The notes beneath the pieces were generated by a model that saw nothing but the letters and a program-made list of their open reading frames with translations, searched no databases and was not told the origin of the DNA. DNA of 64,000 bases. Origin: Neopestalotiopsis rosae (taxonomy: Eukaryota; Ascomycota; Sordariomycetes; Amphisphaeriales; Sporocadaceae). Shown piece by piece: positions 1-11,631 of this stretch. Every line of letters begins with the position of its first letter. The stretch's first letter is position 1. The translations under genes and the position numbers were made by a program. Where the stretch lies: assembly GCA_023078685.1 (NCBI GenBank), contig JALGAS010000008.1, positions 1,860,001-1,924,000 of the forward strand, written 5' to 3'.

Positions 1-3000
1 CGCCGTTCTTGTTTTGCTGCCGGGGCAAATGCTACGTTCAAAGTAAGAAAAGTTGGCAGCATTGAATACGTGTCAACTTTGTCTGCAAATATGGTATTCA
101 TACTGTAGATATATAGGTAAGGCGCAACCTGCTCAGTGATCAATGGACCAGGGCAGGCACCTCGTAATGCAACGTACGTATCATTGAAGCCCGGTACCAA
201 TATTCATCATCAGCTGCAGGTGGGAAAGGGAACCGAATCAATCACAGGACCAACCCGATCACCGCCGTTGTACGTTTTTCCCGCGCCTCCGCAGAGAGGG
301 CCTCGGATACCTGCTTTTGCGGCCTTGCTCCTATCGGTGTTATCTGTATCTTCGCTACCGGAGACAAAGGCGCCCCGCACTGATTTCCCCGGTACCCAGA
401 TTTGTTGGTAGATCTCACGCCTTGCACAGTAGACATTGGCAACGCGCGTGAGGGATCGACAAATGTGCGACTTTTTGTCTCTTGTCCTGGTGACAGGATG
501 AGCAAGTTTGCTTGAAATAGTATTCAGCCAGTATTCCCTTGCTGAGTCAAGAATGCCGCGGATAGGATGACACATCTCCTACAATCCTCCTCTTATTACC
601 ATTGTTTTCACCATTGCACTATGGTCATTGGCTTTGCTGTCTATTTTAGTCCTGTCTCGGCAATTGATTATGGGACGGACCAGCAGCAATTAGCATTGAG
701 CTCTTTCGCTTGCATTTATGATTTATGAGATGCCTTTATCGCCTCGTTGTCGCGAGTCGCGTCGTGGTCTATTACACATTCTTTGACTTCTAGGGAGGAA
801 CGTCACCAGCTGGACCCTGCCTCGAAAAGGCTGACGAAACCATCAAGACCCTGTGAGTGGCAAATCCAGGTATCAAATGTATGTATACACATGCTTAATA
901 TATGCAATAGAGTCTTGGCTAGCTTTGAGCGCCATGTTATGTAATGCATGCTTTCTTAACAGACCAAACGATGGATAAATTACTATTTGCAGCACGTCCG
1001 GTGGAGGCCCACCAGCATTACATTACTCCGCGTAATGTAGTCTTTCATCTCCCTCTGGACACGGCAAGGCAAAAATGTACAAGAAAGTTCCCAATATTGG
1101 ACGACTGGTGACCAGTATCTGCCAAATCTGTAGTCCAAGATCAAGCCGCTTCAAGTGCTGACGAAGGATCTTGATAGCCGTATCAACGGTCGTACGGAAA
1201 AGAGTTGGCGTGGCTTGACTCAAGCGCGCACCTATGAGCCAGTCGTATAGTGCCTCGGGCGACGTGATGACACACGCCGGCCCCAATTCGATCAGCCCGT
1301 CAAGGCGCTCGCTCTATGGAATTGAGCTCGGATCATGTGCCATGCTATTCCCACCATGAATAATGCTGGGTTCGCTTGGGTTTCGCCCAAGACAAAACTG
1401 GTGCACTTGTTCAAATGTCTGAGAAAAATCGACGGTTTTATTGTAGCCATGAATTCCAATCTGCCGCACTTGACATTCTTCTTTTCCTTTACCGGAACCT
1501 AGGGTCAAATTGAGTTTAATGATGGCTTACGATTTATACTCGACTGTCAAAGGGAAATGTGAAACATACATAGAATTGCATTGGCCGATCCAATTTGTTG
1601 GAACGCGTGTCGGCGATAGCTCGTCATATGCTCTGTTCCGAGCCAAGCCTACTTCCCTTTTATTTCAGCCCTCCCTCATATTAGGTTCACGCACATAGGC
1701 CTGCAAATCTGCTTTTTCCATGCTACCACTTCAATTCAAGAACACTTCCTCAGAGAATCTCCCACTAGAACAATAATTCGAAGTTGATTGCTTGCCGGCG
1801 GTGCTGTATCATCTCTGATAGCTAGATTCCGGTTGATCGTAGCTGGGATCTCGTCTTGGTCAATGTATTACTTTTGGGCGAAAAAAAAAAACATGTCCGT
1901 TGATTCTTCTTCGTTTTTGTTTTCCTGCATTTAGACATGGACAGTGAAACTAGGCTTCTCACGATGCATTCAGGCGACAGAGAAGGGATATTTCGAGTGT
2001 CAAGCATGGCAAACGCAAGCTCTCGGATGACAGTTTTTCGGAAGATTGATGCCAATTAAGTCGATTTGAGTCTACATCAAGATCAAAAAGACACAAAAAC
2101 AGCATCGGTGGAAAGGACTGCATCTTGACGCAGCCCTAAAAGTCGTCCTAGGTGAATGAGTCCGCCAAGCTAAGAAGGTTTCAGTGATGGAGATGCGGCA
2201 TTGGGCCCACAACCAGCCATATTGGCAAGAAGATGTTCCAAGTCGGGTAATGAAGGATACAAATTCTGCCAAAAGGATGTTCCAAGTCTGGTTGAAAAAT
2301 AAAAATAAAATGAAATAAAAATAAAAAGAAGAAGAAGATGTAAGTTTGGCCGAGGGTCTTGCCAGAGCAGGACTAGTACGCAGTCAATTTATCAGTCCAT
2401 TGATATTTGTTATACTTTGTGATTGCATGTTTGGACATACCGTCGACTCACGTGAGGTCATTCAATAAGGTCTCATTATAGTGCAGACATGGCCATTATT
2501 GGGAGCAGTTAGGATCGAATTGACGACAGATAGGGTATATTGTGTCAGAAATCAATCTTGTCGAGTATGCTGCCCATAATGGGATTTCCGAGATTTGCCC
2601 CCCCCCCCCCCCCCCCCCCCCTTCGCAATGATTCGAGCTCGCTTTCACCGCTTTCCATCAAGCGATATGTACTGGAACACTTCAAGCCTTTACGCGTTTC
2701 GATCTATCCTTGTCTCATGTTGTACGTCGTGACACAACATCTTCCCGCATCTTCGCGCATCTGCGGCAGCTTCCATTTCAGATCCCGGAAGAGATACCCA
2801 TTCTCAGCTCGCACCGGGAGGACCGGGCATCCCGTTGAACATTCCTCACCGGCACCCCCAACCAAGGGAGTGCTTCCGTCTTCGGCACACGAAAATGCGC
2901 GTCAGTCGTAGCGAGATTCTTTCGTTTTTCCCTCAGCCTGGCACGACTGGAACAAGGGCTCTGCAATGGCTCATAGGTGCGTTTTCTTTTTCGGCATGGC

Positions 3001-4646
3001 CCGCAGCCCATATTCGCGATTCCCTGAGACCTAAGAAAACAATCCCTTCCGAGCCAGCCACCAGGCACCAGGCACACAACGGATTGACCTACCAGTAGGT
3101 ATAAACGTACGCTTATCGTATAGCGCATCTCTCTAGCTCATGTTGTCCCTCTCCAGCTCACGGTTGTACTCACTATTGAGGGTTTGCCGCATTCCTCGCT
3201 AGACCAATCGGCTGGGACAATGCAGCTCATTCTGGTAAGGTCAACCCACTGCTATCCTTACCATACGGAACGACTTGGTGTCATCGGAACCACGACGTGA
3301 GGTCCAACTCCAGCATACTTTTGCTAATAGAACTGAATACTGAATATGAGATGGCAAATCAGTCACGAGGACGCGTCGCCTGGGTAAAATAGCGAAAATA
3401 CCCCAGTGACCAAGGTAAGCTTGTTGGTATAGACTTTCGACCATCTAGCAGACCTACGTCAGCGGCCTGTTTCAGAATACAGTTTTGCGCGTTATAGATG
3501 TTTTGATCCCCCTCTCTGCGGCCGAAGGTTTGACCCGGCGCTCACCAGCTGGCCAACGCCGGCCAAGTAAAGCCCTCCAGCTCCTCACCTCTCCTCACCA
3601 CAAAGACAGAACGAGAAGCTGAACACACCACACCTGTTATGCCAACACATGCAAAGCCCCGCCGCCTAATGGGATCCACCCGCCGCTTTGAGTTCCAACG
3701 CAGGCGCGGGAAAAGCCTCACTCCACTCGGAGGGGGGTTGCGTGGTGTGGTGTGGAGTCGGCGCCGGCAAAAAATAGGGGGCCGGGTTCTCACGGCCTAG
3801 ACGCCGGTACCCGAGGGGCAGCAGAGCTCATGCCACGGACCATATACACGACACTACCGCCTGAACTACACGACTGTCAGCCAGCTTGAGCTATCAAGCT
3901 TGTTTGTTGGAGGCTTTAATGTTGCTGGTAGACTCTATAAACCCGAAGATTGTTCCTGTTTCTTGTCTGCGCGTTGCTAATCGCTGCATCCCAACAATCT
4001 CTGTCAGCTCTCCACTGCTATTGTCGCACGTCTTTGTCTTTCTGCTGTCACACGTGAAAAGTTCCTCCTGTTCGCCTGCTTGGTTTTTCTGGTTCGCAGC
4101 TCACTGGGCAATAGCCACCTCAGCCACCCGTGACGTGATTGTCAGGCTTACAGCACTTGCCTATTACCTACATGCATGCTCCGATAACCTTTGCATGCAA
4201 GCTGCAAGAAGCACAAGCAAGCACTAAAGCACATGTACAGACCGCAACATTGAGCAGCAGCAATTCGAGCCAAGCATGGGGCCAAGATAAGCCTTTTTTT
4301 TTTCTTTTTCTTTCAGCTCTTCCCCGACCACCGCTCAGCACTGAGTCACTCTCTGGCATACATCGTAGCTTACTATTCAAGTCACACTGCTTCTTTGAAT
4401 CCCGCCTAACCACGGATTCCCTACATGAAATCATCCCACGTGCGTCCGATATACCATAGCCCCTCAGGCAAAGCACAAAAAAAAAAACCAAGCACTTTGC
4501 ATACCAGCTTTACCCATCTAGGCGCCTTTTGTGCTTCCCGATCTGCCTCGAGAATTTGCTTCTGGCTTCCTCCAACTGATCATTCATTTGTCTGCGAGAC
4601 CTGGCCCATCACGTTTTATGTGGCGGGGGAAAAGGGAAAAACCCTA
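1..4646. other. gene-poor 5' region
   Basis: I see no supportable gene in this 4.6 kb. The open frames are short, overlap on both strands and carry no family motif. The stretch holds a poly-C tract (2598-2621) and, from about 3990 to 4600, a pyrimidine-rich sequence that probably serves as promoter and leader for the zinc-cluster regulator at 4647. A GC-rich patch at about 3530-3800 has several short open frames but no recognisable product. Confidence 0.5.
2598..2621. repeat. poly-C tract, 24 nt
   Basis: An uninterrupted run of about 24 cytosines lies in non-coding sequence. Such runs are prone to slippage, so the exact length may vary between isolates or be mis-assembled. A second, longer run is at 59464-59491. 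Confidence 0.9.
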
Positions 4647-5642
4647 ATGATGGTCGGCGCCTCCAAGGCCAGAAGAGGGTGTCAGCAATGTTTGGTACGC
4701 AAGACCAGGTGTGACGAGGCACGACCTTCCTGTGGCAGCTGTGTCAAGTACAATACGCGGTGCCCTGGCTACCAACAGCGAGGCGGCGGCGGCGGCCTCA
4801 AGTCGTTTGTGGCTGGGAAGAGAAACGCAGTGAGACCACGCGGGAGACAGCAGCAGCAGTCGGCGGCGTCGTCGGTTGTGCATGTTGGACGACCTCGCCC
4901 GGATTCCGAACAATCCTATGTACCAGGAACCAAGCGGACAGTAGTCGTACTGAGTCATGCTGTGATAGAAGGACGTCGTCGTCAATCGGAAAACAGTAGG
5001 AGCTGGCTCCAGGCCCCCAAGCCAGTCACGGCGCTCGAAAAGTTACAGGATGCTGTGGATCGGAGACTGAAAGTCCTAACCGAGCCGCGATACAACACGA
5101 CGCTATTCGTAGGTGCCTTGCTGGAGTCGCTGTGGTTCATCTTGCCCCCCAAGCCTGAGAATGTTCCTCCATTGCACAACTTGATCGGTGCTGCTCGCGG
5201 AATGCATCGATCGCCAGTTTTGTTGACCGCTCTGTGTGCAGTCGGTAGTCACATTGTAGGTCAGCTCTACCAGGACGATAACGTTCTGCTGGAATCTCAC
5301 TTGGCATATGAAATATCACTACGGAATCTCCAACAGGCCTTGTACCATCCCCAGGAATGGAAGTCGTCGGAAACCCTCGACGCTTCATTGGTACTGTACT
5401 ACTATAAGGTAAGATATACTTTCAATATTAGTATGCGCAGTTTTTTATTTCAGCAACATAACCACAACTTCAAGCAGATCTTGACAGGAACGGGAACGCC
5501 GAATGATTCGAAATACTACGCAAGAGGTATCGTCCACCTGATTCAGGTAAGAGGTATGGCCCATTTTGAGCCTTGGGCAAACCAAATGCTGCGTTGCTTG
5601 CCACACGTACCTCCCTTCCCTTCTCAATGCGCCCATGAGTAG
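4647..5642 (+). CDS. Zn2Cys6 transcription factor, 3' end apparently truncated
   Basis: Fungal binuclear zinc-cluster DNA-binding regulator, expected to act in the nucleus; its targets are unknown. From the ATG at 4647 the protein has the full cluster C-x2-C-x6-C-x6-C-x2-C-x6-C at about residues 12, 15, 22, 29, 32 and 39, in a basic context (RKTRCDEARPSC). A Ser/Gln-rich linker follows, then a helical region typical of the fungal transcription-factor domain (about 130-310). The frame is open from further upstream, but the double ATG at 4647/4650 just before the cluster is the usual start for the family. A 45-nt segment at 5409-5453 has GT and AG ends and keeps the frame, so it may be a very short intron. 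The frame stops at 5642 (331 aa, or 316 aa if spliced), well short of the usual 450-600 aa. I could not find a convincing C-terminal exon, so the gene is either truncated or has an unresolved 3' structure. Confidence 0.75.
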   Translation: MMVGASKARRGCQQCLVRKTRCDEARPSCGSCVKYNTRCPGYQQRGGGGGLKSFVAGKRNAVRPRGRQQQQSAASSVVHVGRPRPDSEQSYVPGTKRTVVVLSHAVIEGRRRQSENSRSWLQAPKPVTALEKLQDAVDRRLKVLTEPRYNTTLFVGALLESLWFILPPKPENVPPLHNLIGAARGMHRSPVLLTALCAVGSHIVGQLYQDDNVLLESHLAYEISLRNLQQALYHPQEWKSSETLDASLVLYYYKVRYTFNISMRSFLFQQHNHNFKQILTGTGTPNDSKYYARGIVHLIQVRGMAHFEPWANQMLRCLPHVPPFPSQCAHE

Positions 5643-8462
5643 ATTGCGCTATGCATCTATTGCGCTCGTCTACTTTTCTCGCGCGGATATCATCAATCTA
5701 GGCCTTGTTCATTTAGCAACTGTGCTCATATGGGGAGCCTGGCGAATAAATACCATAGCTCGTTTGCGAGGAATTCGAATAAGATTACTTCCTGTCTACA
5801 TCAATCAATCAGTAAACACATCGTCCCTCAATTATACACAGTATGCTCGTATTTCCACAAAGTCCAGATTTTGCTGAAGACGCTTCCGCCCTGCCAATTG
5901 CCAAAGATGCAAGTTTGTTATGGGTACGAAATACTGGAAAGGCATATAATCAATGGAGGATCACAGTATACTAAAAGTACTTTGCTGGGATATACATCAT
6001 TCCGGAACAGCATGTTCTGTTCCAAAGCATACTGTTCACGTCCCAGACGCTGTCTTCATTAGAACAATGACTTTGGAGCATCAGTGCTGATAATAAAAAA
6101 AGAATTCATTAGGTCAAATCACGCAAGGGACACAGTAAAGCGAATACAGAGTTATACTAATGCCTGGATATACCGAGCTTGTGAATTGCAAAGGGTTAGC
6201 AAATCAGACTTGGTAGCCGCGAGTATTTTCTAGTAATTGGTGTGCATCATGTAAACATGGATTGAGTGTCCCATTAGCACAACCAGGCCAGCCAGACTGT
6301 GGTAACAATGAACCTAATTGGTCTACTCGGACACATAATCGGTTTTACCCAATATCGTCGGCCGTGGTTGCGGCATCGCAACTGATGCGAAGAAGAGAGC
6401 TCAAATGATCGAAGAAATCATTCGTTGCTTCTGCCTCGCACGCAAGCACCAGACTCCGATTCTGATTCATCGATATCGGTTCATCCGTCTCCCTTACTTA
6501 GTTTATCGCTCTGGGTTGGGCCTAGGCTGGCATGCTGTTTTATTTTATAAGCATTATATTTTTTTTTATAAAAATTCGCTATAATAAAAGGAATTCGAAA
6601 AAGAATTTCTTTATATAATAATTAAAATTTCAACGCTATATAAAAAAATATTATATAAAATAATGCAATATTAACACGTAAATTTATTTTTAGCTTAAAT
6701 ATATTTATTATATTATATATGGCGGGCCCGGCTTGGCCGTCTTATACCTAGAGAATGCTGCCTCTCGCATGTTCCTGCATCAATTCTCGTTGACACCACG
6801 AGGCAAGCAACGAAGGCGATTATTCCGCCAGACCGAAATACCGGCTGGCAATAGCATTGGGTACGATTCTTGACACTCACCTTGTGACGTAGATTCCAAG
6901 TCAGATAGGAGCCGTTGGCATTACCGACCTCGGAAATCACGGATTCGCAGTCGCTTCTTTCTTGGACAAACAGGACACTACACCTCGTTCCATGGCCAGC
7001 TACGGGTATGATCTGTAATCAGGTACGTCCCATGTATTGTGCGGGAATTTCCAGCTGTTCCGCAGTAGCAGGGCCGTCTCTGCATATGGACCACGAGAAT
7101 CTTTTCGTTAGTCCCTATCATAGTCCAGTTCGAGAATAAGCGCAAAAAGCGTTTGCGGTTGCAAGACAGCCGATCAATTGACTTCTCCGTAGCTCCATCG
7201 ATGACGCGGGCCTAGGACGACTAGAAGAGGCTTCTCGAAGGGCGCCTATTTGAATTGGTGCTTTTCTCCGAGGCGTCCAAGGTCAAGCCATCAGCCATCC
7301 CGAGCGCGGCCCCACGCCGAGTGCCGGGCAGCGGCGTTTTTTTCTTTTCTTTTTCATGTTCTTATCCATCATCCAAGCCCTACGACATCAGCTAATCGAA
7401 TGCCTTGTGAGGAATCTGTAGTGAGCACGATCTTTTGTTGTATAATCACAACTAATATCTGACATATGAATGCTTCGTTTCAGAGCGGTGGACCAAGGAC
7501 GAGGAAATCGGTCCGTCAGCATCACCCACCTCGCCCACCTTCAGACAAGACCACATTTTCTCCTCATTCCCCGGATCGCGTGTCGAGTCCAACAGATGAA
7601 AACGGTCCGAATAACTCCAGAAAATTTCTTTCAAGTGTCCAATTATGCCAACGTGCTGGAGATAACGGGCAATCGGGGTGGACATTTTCCCCGGCCGTGG
7701 AGACCATACACACTAAACCGTCCCCAGCCTGGAGTTTGATGAGCGGCGGTCGAGCGCGCGCACGCGGTGGAGTTCTTGGAGATGACGTAGTTTTGAGGCT
7801 GCGAGGCCGCATGACGTTGGATACTTTGTCCCAGATCAGCACCAATAGTGTTGATACACACTTGAACCCCATATTCACACGTTCTGACAGGTCTGGAGGT
7901 ACTATGTAGACTGCAACAATTATGGCCCCGGCACGACCGGAATCTCAACCAACAATGGAAAGGAATTGCTAAGGGGCCCCATCTTGACAATGCATCTCAC
8001 AAATGCATCCTCAAACTCTGCTCTCCCCAGCACACAAGATCCCCATGGCACTAGCCGCGATACTTTTCTCCATGCTTATGACTGTACGAGCTGATTGGTG
8101 CGCGAAGCTTGGCTGCCAAGCACGTTGAAGTATGGCTCCAGTTTCCCGTGTTCATGGGACTTGTCTCGGAGGCAGAAAAATTTAAGAATCCATGATGACG
8201 ACAGAACCGTTCGCGCGGGTATGCTTACTCTAATAAGGATATAACGGTCGCTATTCTGTTTTTTAAATTCTGTGTCCATGACTAGATTTGATAGATGAAG
8301 TGACTTTGCTAGTCTGCTGGCGACGACCACTTTGCATTCATATAGCCTGACAAATATACGATCCTTTGAGTGGTTCGTCTCCAACTTCTATTTTTCCATT
8401 TCTCTCCTGGCATCCTCCATATATCCCACGTTTTGGTAGCTACGAGAAAGATTTTGCCCATC
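5643..8462. other. intergenic, includes AT-rich island
   Basis: No gene is supportable here. Weak open frames at about 5566-5880 could be remnants of the 3' part of the upstream regulator. A strongly AT-rich island lies at about 6541-6720. The last 500 nt probably hold the promoter of the sugar transporter that starts at 8463. The longer frames at 7466-7909 overlap on both strands and show no motif. Confidence 0.45.
6541..6720. repeat. AT-rich island
   Basis: About 180 nt made almost only of A and T, rich in TATA, ATAA and TTAT steps, with abrupt return to ordinary composition on both sides. This composition is what repeat-induced point mutation leaves in old repeats of filamentous ascomycetes, but the sequence is too short and degenerate to assign to an element. 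Similar patches lie at 10571-10735 and 40345-40440. Confidence 0.5.
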
Positions 8463-10347
8463 ATGTTGGGAATGAGCACTCACGTCACGTTTGACGAACA
8501 CAATCCGAACGACAAGAGAAAAGGAGCACAGCACATCGATGGCCCTGAGGCGGCACTGGACTACTCCCCGCTTCCGCGGTTGACTGCGCGATCATTATGT
8601 ATGGGCGCTCTGGTCTCCATGGGAGGACTGATCTTTGGGTACGTTTCTTATTCCGTGGGCTGTGCTTGACTCATCGCTGAATGACCCCCCTTGCAGTTAT
8701 GATACCGGTCAAATTTCTGGTTTCCTGGAGATGCCCGACTTTCTGGAACGATTTGGTGAGCGTCAGGGAGACGAATACACCTTTAGCAACGTCCGATCTG
8801 GTCTGATTGTTGGTCTGCTGTCCATTGGCACACTGATTGGCGCTCTCGTGGCTGCCCCGATTGCTGATAGGATCGGCCGCCGCATTTCCATCTGTCTCTG
8901 GTGTATCGTCGTCTCGGTTGGCTTTGTCATTCAGGTCGCGTCCTTTACTGCTTGGGAACAGATCATGATCGGTAGACTGGTGGCCGGCTTTGGCGTCGGT
9001 GCCCTCAGTCTGCTGGTCCCCATGTATCAGTCCGAGACGGCGCCCCCGTGGATTCGTGGCGCTCTCGTCTGTGCCTACCAGCTGTTCATCACCATGGGAA
9101 TCTTCTTGGCCGCCTGCTTCAACTACGGCACGTATACACACCAGAAATACAGCTCGGCCTCTTGGCGCATCGTCATTGGTCTTGGCTGGATCTGGACCAT
9201 CATCCTTGGCGTTGGCATGTTGGCGTTTAGCGAAACTCCTAGATTTGACTACCGCCGCGGCAGAATCGAAGAGGCTAGAAACACACTGATGAAGGTGTAC
9301 GGCGCTCCGGCCAACCACTATGCTATCCACCAGCAAATGGAGGAGATTGGCAACAAGCTCCGTGCCGAGACTCAGACCCATGGAGGCTTTATTCAAAACA
9401 CGGTAGAAATGTTCAAAGCACCGCGTATGAGTTATCGCATTGCCATTGGAATGTTGCTACAAATGTTTCAGCAACTCACCGGCGCAAACTATTTCTTTTA
9501 CTATGGCACGGTAAGTTCGGTCCCCCAACTTATATGCTATCGGCCACTAACAGAGTATATAGACTATTTTCAAGTCCGTGTCAATTAGCTCCTTTGTCAC
9601 TCAAATGATCCTCAACGCCATCAACTTTGGCGTTACATTCGTTGGTCTTTACTTGGTCGAGCACTACGGCAGACGCAAGTCGTTGATCAGCGGCAGCATC
9701 TGGATGTTCATCTGCTTCATGATCTTTGCCTCGGTTGGCCACTTCCTGCTCGACATCAACGATCCCACGCAAACGCCCACCGCTGGCATTGTTCTCATCG
9801 TCTTTGCCTGTCTATTCATTCTGGGATACGCCACGACCTGGGGTCCCATGGTCTGGACCTTGATTGCGGAGATCTACCCGTCGCGGTACCGTGCCAAGGC
9901 CATGGCGCTCGCCACCGCCAGCAACTGGACTTGGAACTTCTTGATTGCGTTCTTCACGCCTTTCATCACGTCTGCGATTGATTTCCGCTACGGATACGTC
10001 TTTGCTGGCTGCAACGTTGTGGGCGGACTGTTGGTTTATTTCTTCGTTCTCGAAGGTCAAGGTCGAACCTGTAAGTGTCTCCTCTACGATAACCGTAACT
10101 ATGCCCCTTATAGTCACGGGTCACACTGTCCCTCTCCACTTCCTCTGCTCATAGCTGCACATACTGATACGTTCATCCAGTGGAGGAAATTGATACTATG
10201 TATGTTGAGCACGTTAACCCTCGCAAGTCTTCGAAATGGGTTGCGCCACCACCAGAGGAGATGGACAAGATTAGAAAAGAGGCCGGTACCGAGGTGTCGA
10301 CTCCGCCAGCGGGTAGTACTCACGGCGGTGTTGTCGAAGGCAGGTAA
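8463..10347 (+). CDS. MFS monosaccharide (hexose) transporter
   Basis: Proton-coupled sugar porter of the fungal hexose-transporter type in the plasma membrane. Four exons: 8463-8638, 8697-9510, 9563-10070 and 10181-10347, giving 554 aa, a normal length. The frame closes exactly across all three introns. Hallmarks in order: first helix ending in GGLIFGYDTGQISG, the loop DRIGRR, the GRLVAGFGVGALS segment, the PESPR-equivalent SETPRF, the QQLTGANYFFYYG motif of helix 7, EHYGRRKS, and the motif before helix 11 (EIYPSRYRAKAMA). The C-terminal tail contains a run of prolines and acidic residues (PPPEE) common in fungal hexose transporters. The retained helix 7 QQxTGxNxxxYYG motif points to a hexose/pentose substrate, but which sugar cannot be read from sequence. 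It is co-oriented with the regulator at 4647 but far from it. Confidence 0.95.
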
Positions 10348-10570
10348 ATGATTAATCCATGTTGCAGAGCTATTGTATCAAAACGGAGCGGGTCCATGCT
10401 AGATGCATTGGGGAATACCATTATATAAGAGACTGGAATGTAGAATCAGCCATGAATTCGAATTTCACCTTTCCATCCCGCGCATCACTAAAATAGCCTC
10501 GAATATACAAGACAACTGCCGACCGATTAACGATATTTCGGTACGGGACGCCACTGATTAAGCATAAATC

Positions 10571-10735
10571 TGCCTATAATGCTTGGTATTTATTTTAAGC
10601 TACTTTAAATATATATAAAAAAAAGAAGATATAAGAGAAAAATTGCAAAAAATTGTTTTTTTTTATTTAATTAAGGAGTTCTTTCTATTTTTTCTAAATC
10701 TTTTGATTACCCTTTAGCAAATCTTACGAATTTAT
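10571..10735. repeat. AT-rich island next to a broken gene
   Basis: An AT-dominated stretch that begins downstream of the sugar transporter and stops abruptly where a GC-rich coding remnant begins. It has the same composition as the patch at 6541-6720. It may be the mutated remains of a repeat or simply the 3' flank of the decayed gene. Confidence 0.45.
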
Positions 10736-11400
10736 TTTCGCATGCGAAACTGGCGATTGTTTGCCTGGTCCAGCGCATGGAAAGACGCAGCGAGGCGCCA
10801 GAAGTGCTCGGCCAGAGCAACACGCAGCTCACGAGCATAATGATACTCGTATTCGCCGTCGGGGCCTGGCGAGAAGTGTCCGCCTCGTCGTAGAAGCGCT
10901 CGAAGTACGGCTCGATGAACGAGCGCAGGGCGCAGAGGTCTCTCATATCACCGGCAAGGCCGGCAGCACACTGGCGCTGTGTCAGCGAAGACATTACGAA
11001 GAGACAACGAAACTCACCATCTCACAAGAGCGCTTGCGAGTTTCGCAGAGTTGGCAGCGGAACTTTGCTGCGCTGACAGAGGTCGTTTGCCAATCTAGCA
11101 ATACATGGGTGTTGCGCTCGAAGTTCACCACCTCATGATTGAAGCGACGCATGCAAGACGATTCGAGGGGCTGGGCAGGAGGATGGACGTAGTCCCGCGG
11201 ACGAGGTTGACGTGCCGGCATGATGGCAGCGATGAGGCGTTCAAGTCGGGTGGCATTCGGCGGAGTAAAGCTTCCACATACAGGCGGTCTAGAAGACGCT
11301 GTATATGGTCGACGAAAATGCCGTTCAGAAACCTGTTGTCGTCGAAGCAGAATTGGAAATGGCTTTCGCGACTGGTCCTTCTTTTAAACAGAGAATTCCT
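10735..11400 (-). pseudogene. decayed protein-coding gene, family not recognised
   Basis: On the minus strand three stretches read as ordinary protein but in different frames. From 5' to 3', a piece at about 11390-11270 reads ...FDDNRFLNGIFVDHIQRLL. A piece at about 11270-11030 contains FERNTHVLLDWQTT and CQLCETRKRSCEM. A GT-AG intron with a CTGAC branch site at about 11020-10980 follows, and the next exon reads RQCAAGLAGDMRDLCALRSF and FIEPYFERFYDEA. The last piece, GPDGEYEYHYARELRVALAE, is in another frame and runs to a stop at about 10735. At least two single-base shifts are needed to join them, so I call it a pseudogene. I do not recognise the family. The CxxC pair may be structural. Confidence 0.5.
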
Positions 11401-11631
11401 AGGCTACAGACAGTAGAAAGCTCCAGCAGGCCTTAGATGACCGAGTTTCCGACGCTTGGTAGGAGAGCGCCTATGTCATGCCAATGATCGTTGCAATAGG
11501 CGGCCAGAATTCGCACCCATTCCCGAAGTGCCCATTCGTTGGGCTGTTCGGGCCGAGTAGGACTGCAACACTGTCCGCCAGCATATAATTGCCTGCTCGA
11601 CTGCTGGACGATTCAGTGTATTTCAGTCATG

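Noticed and set aside
7466..7909. 147-codon frame upstream of the sugar transporter
   Set aside because: Overlapping open frames exist on both strands, low-complexity composition, and no motif.
8671..9396. 241-codon minus-strand frame inside the sugar transporter
   Set aside because: It mirrors the conserved transporter exon in an antisense frame and has no family motif of its own.
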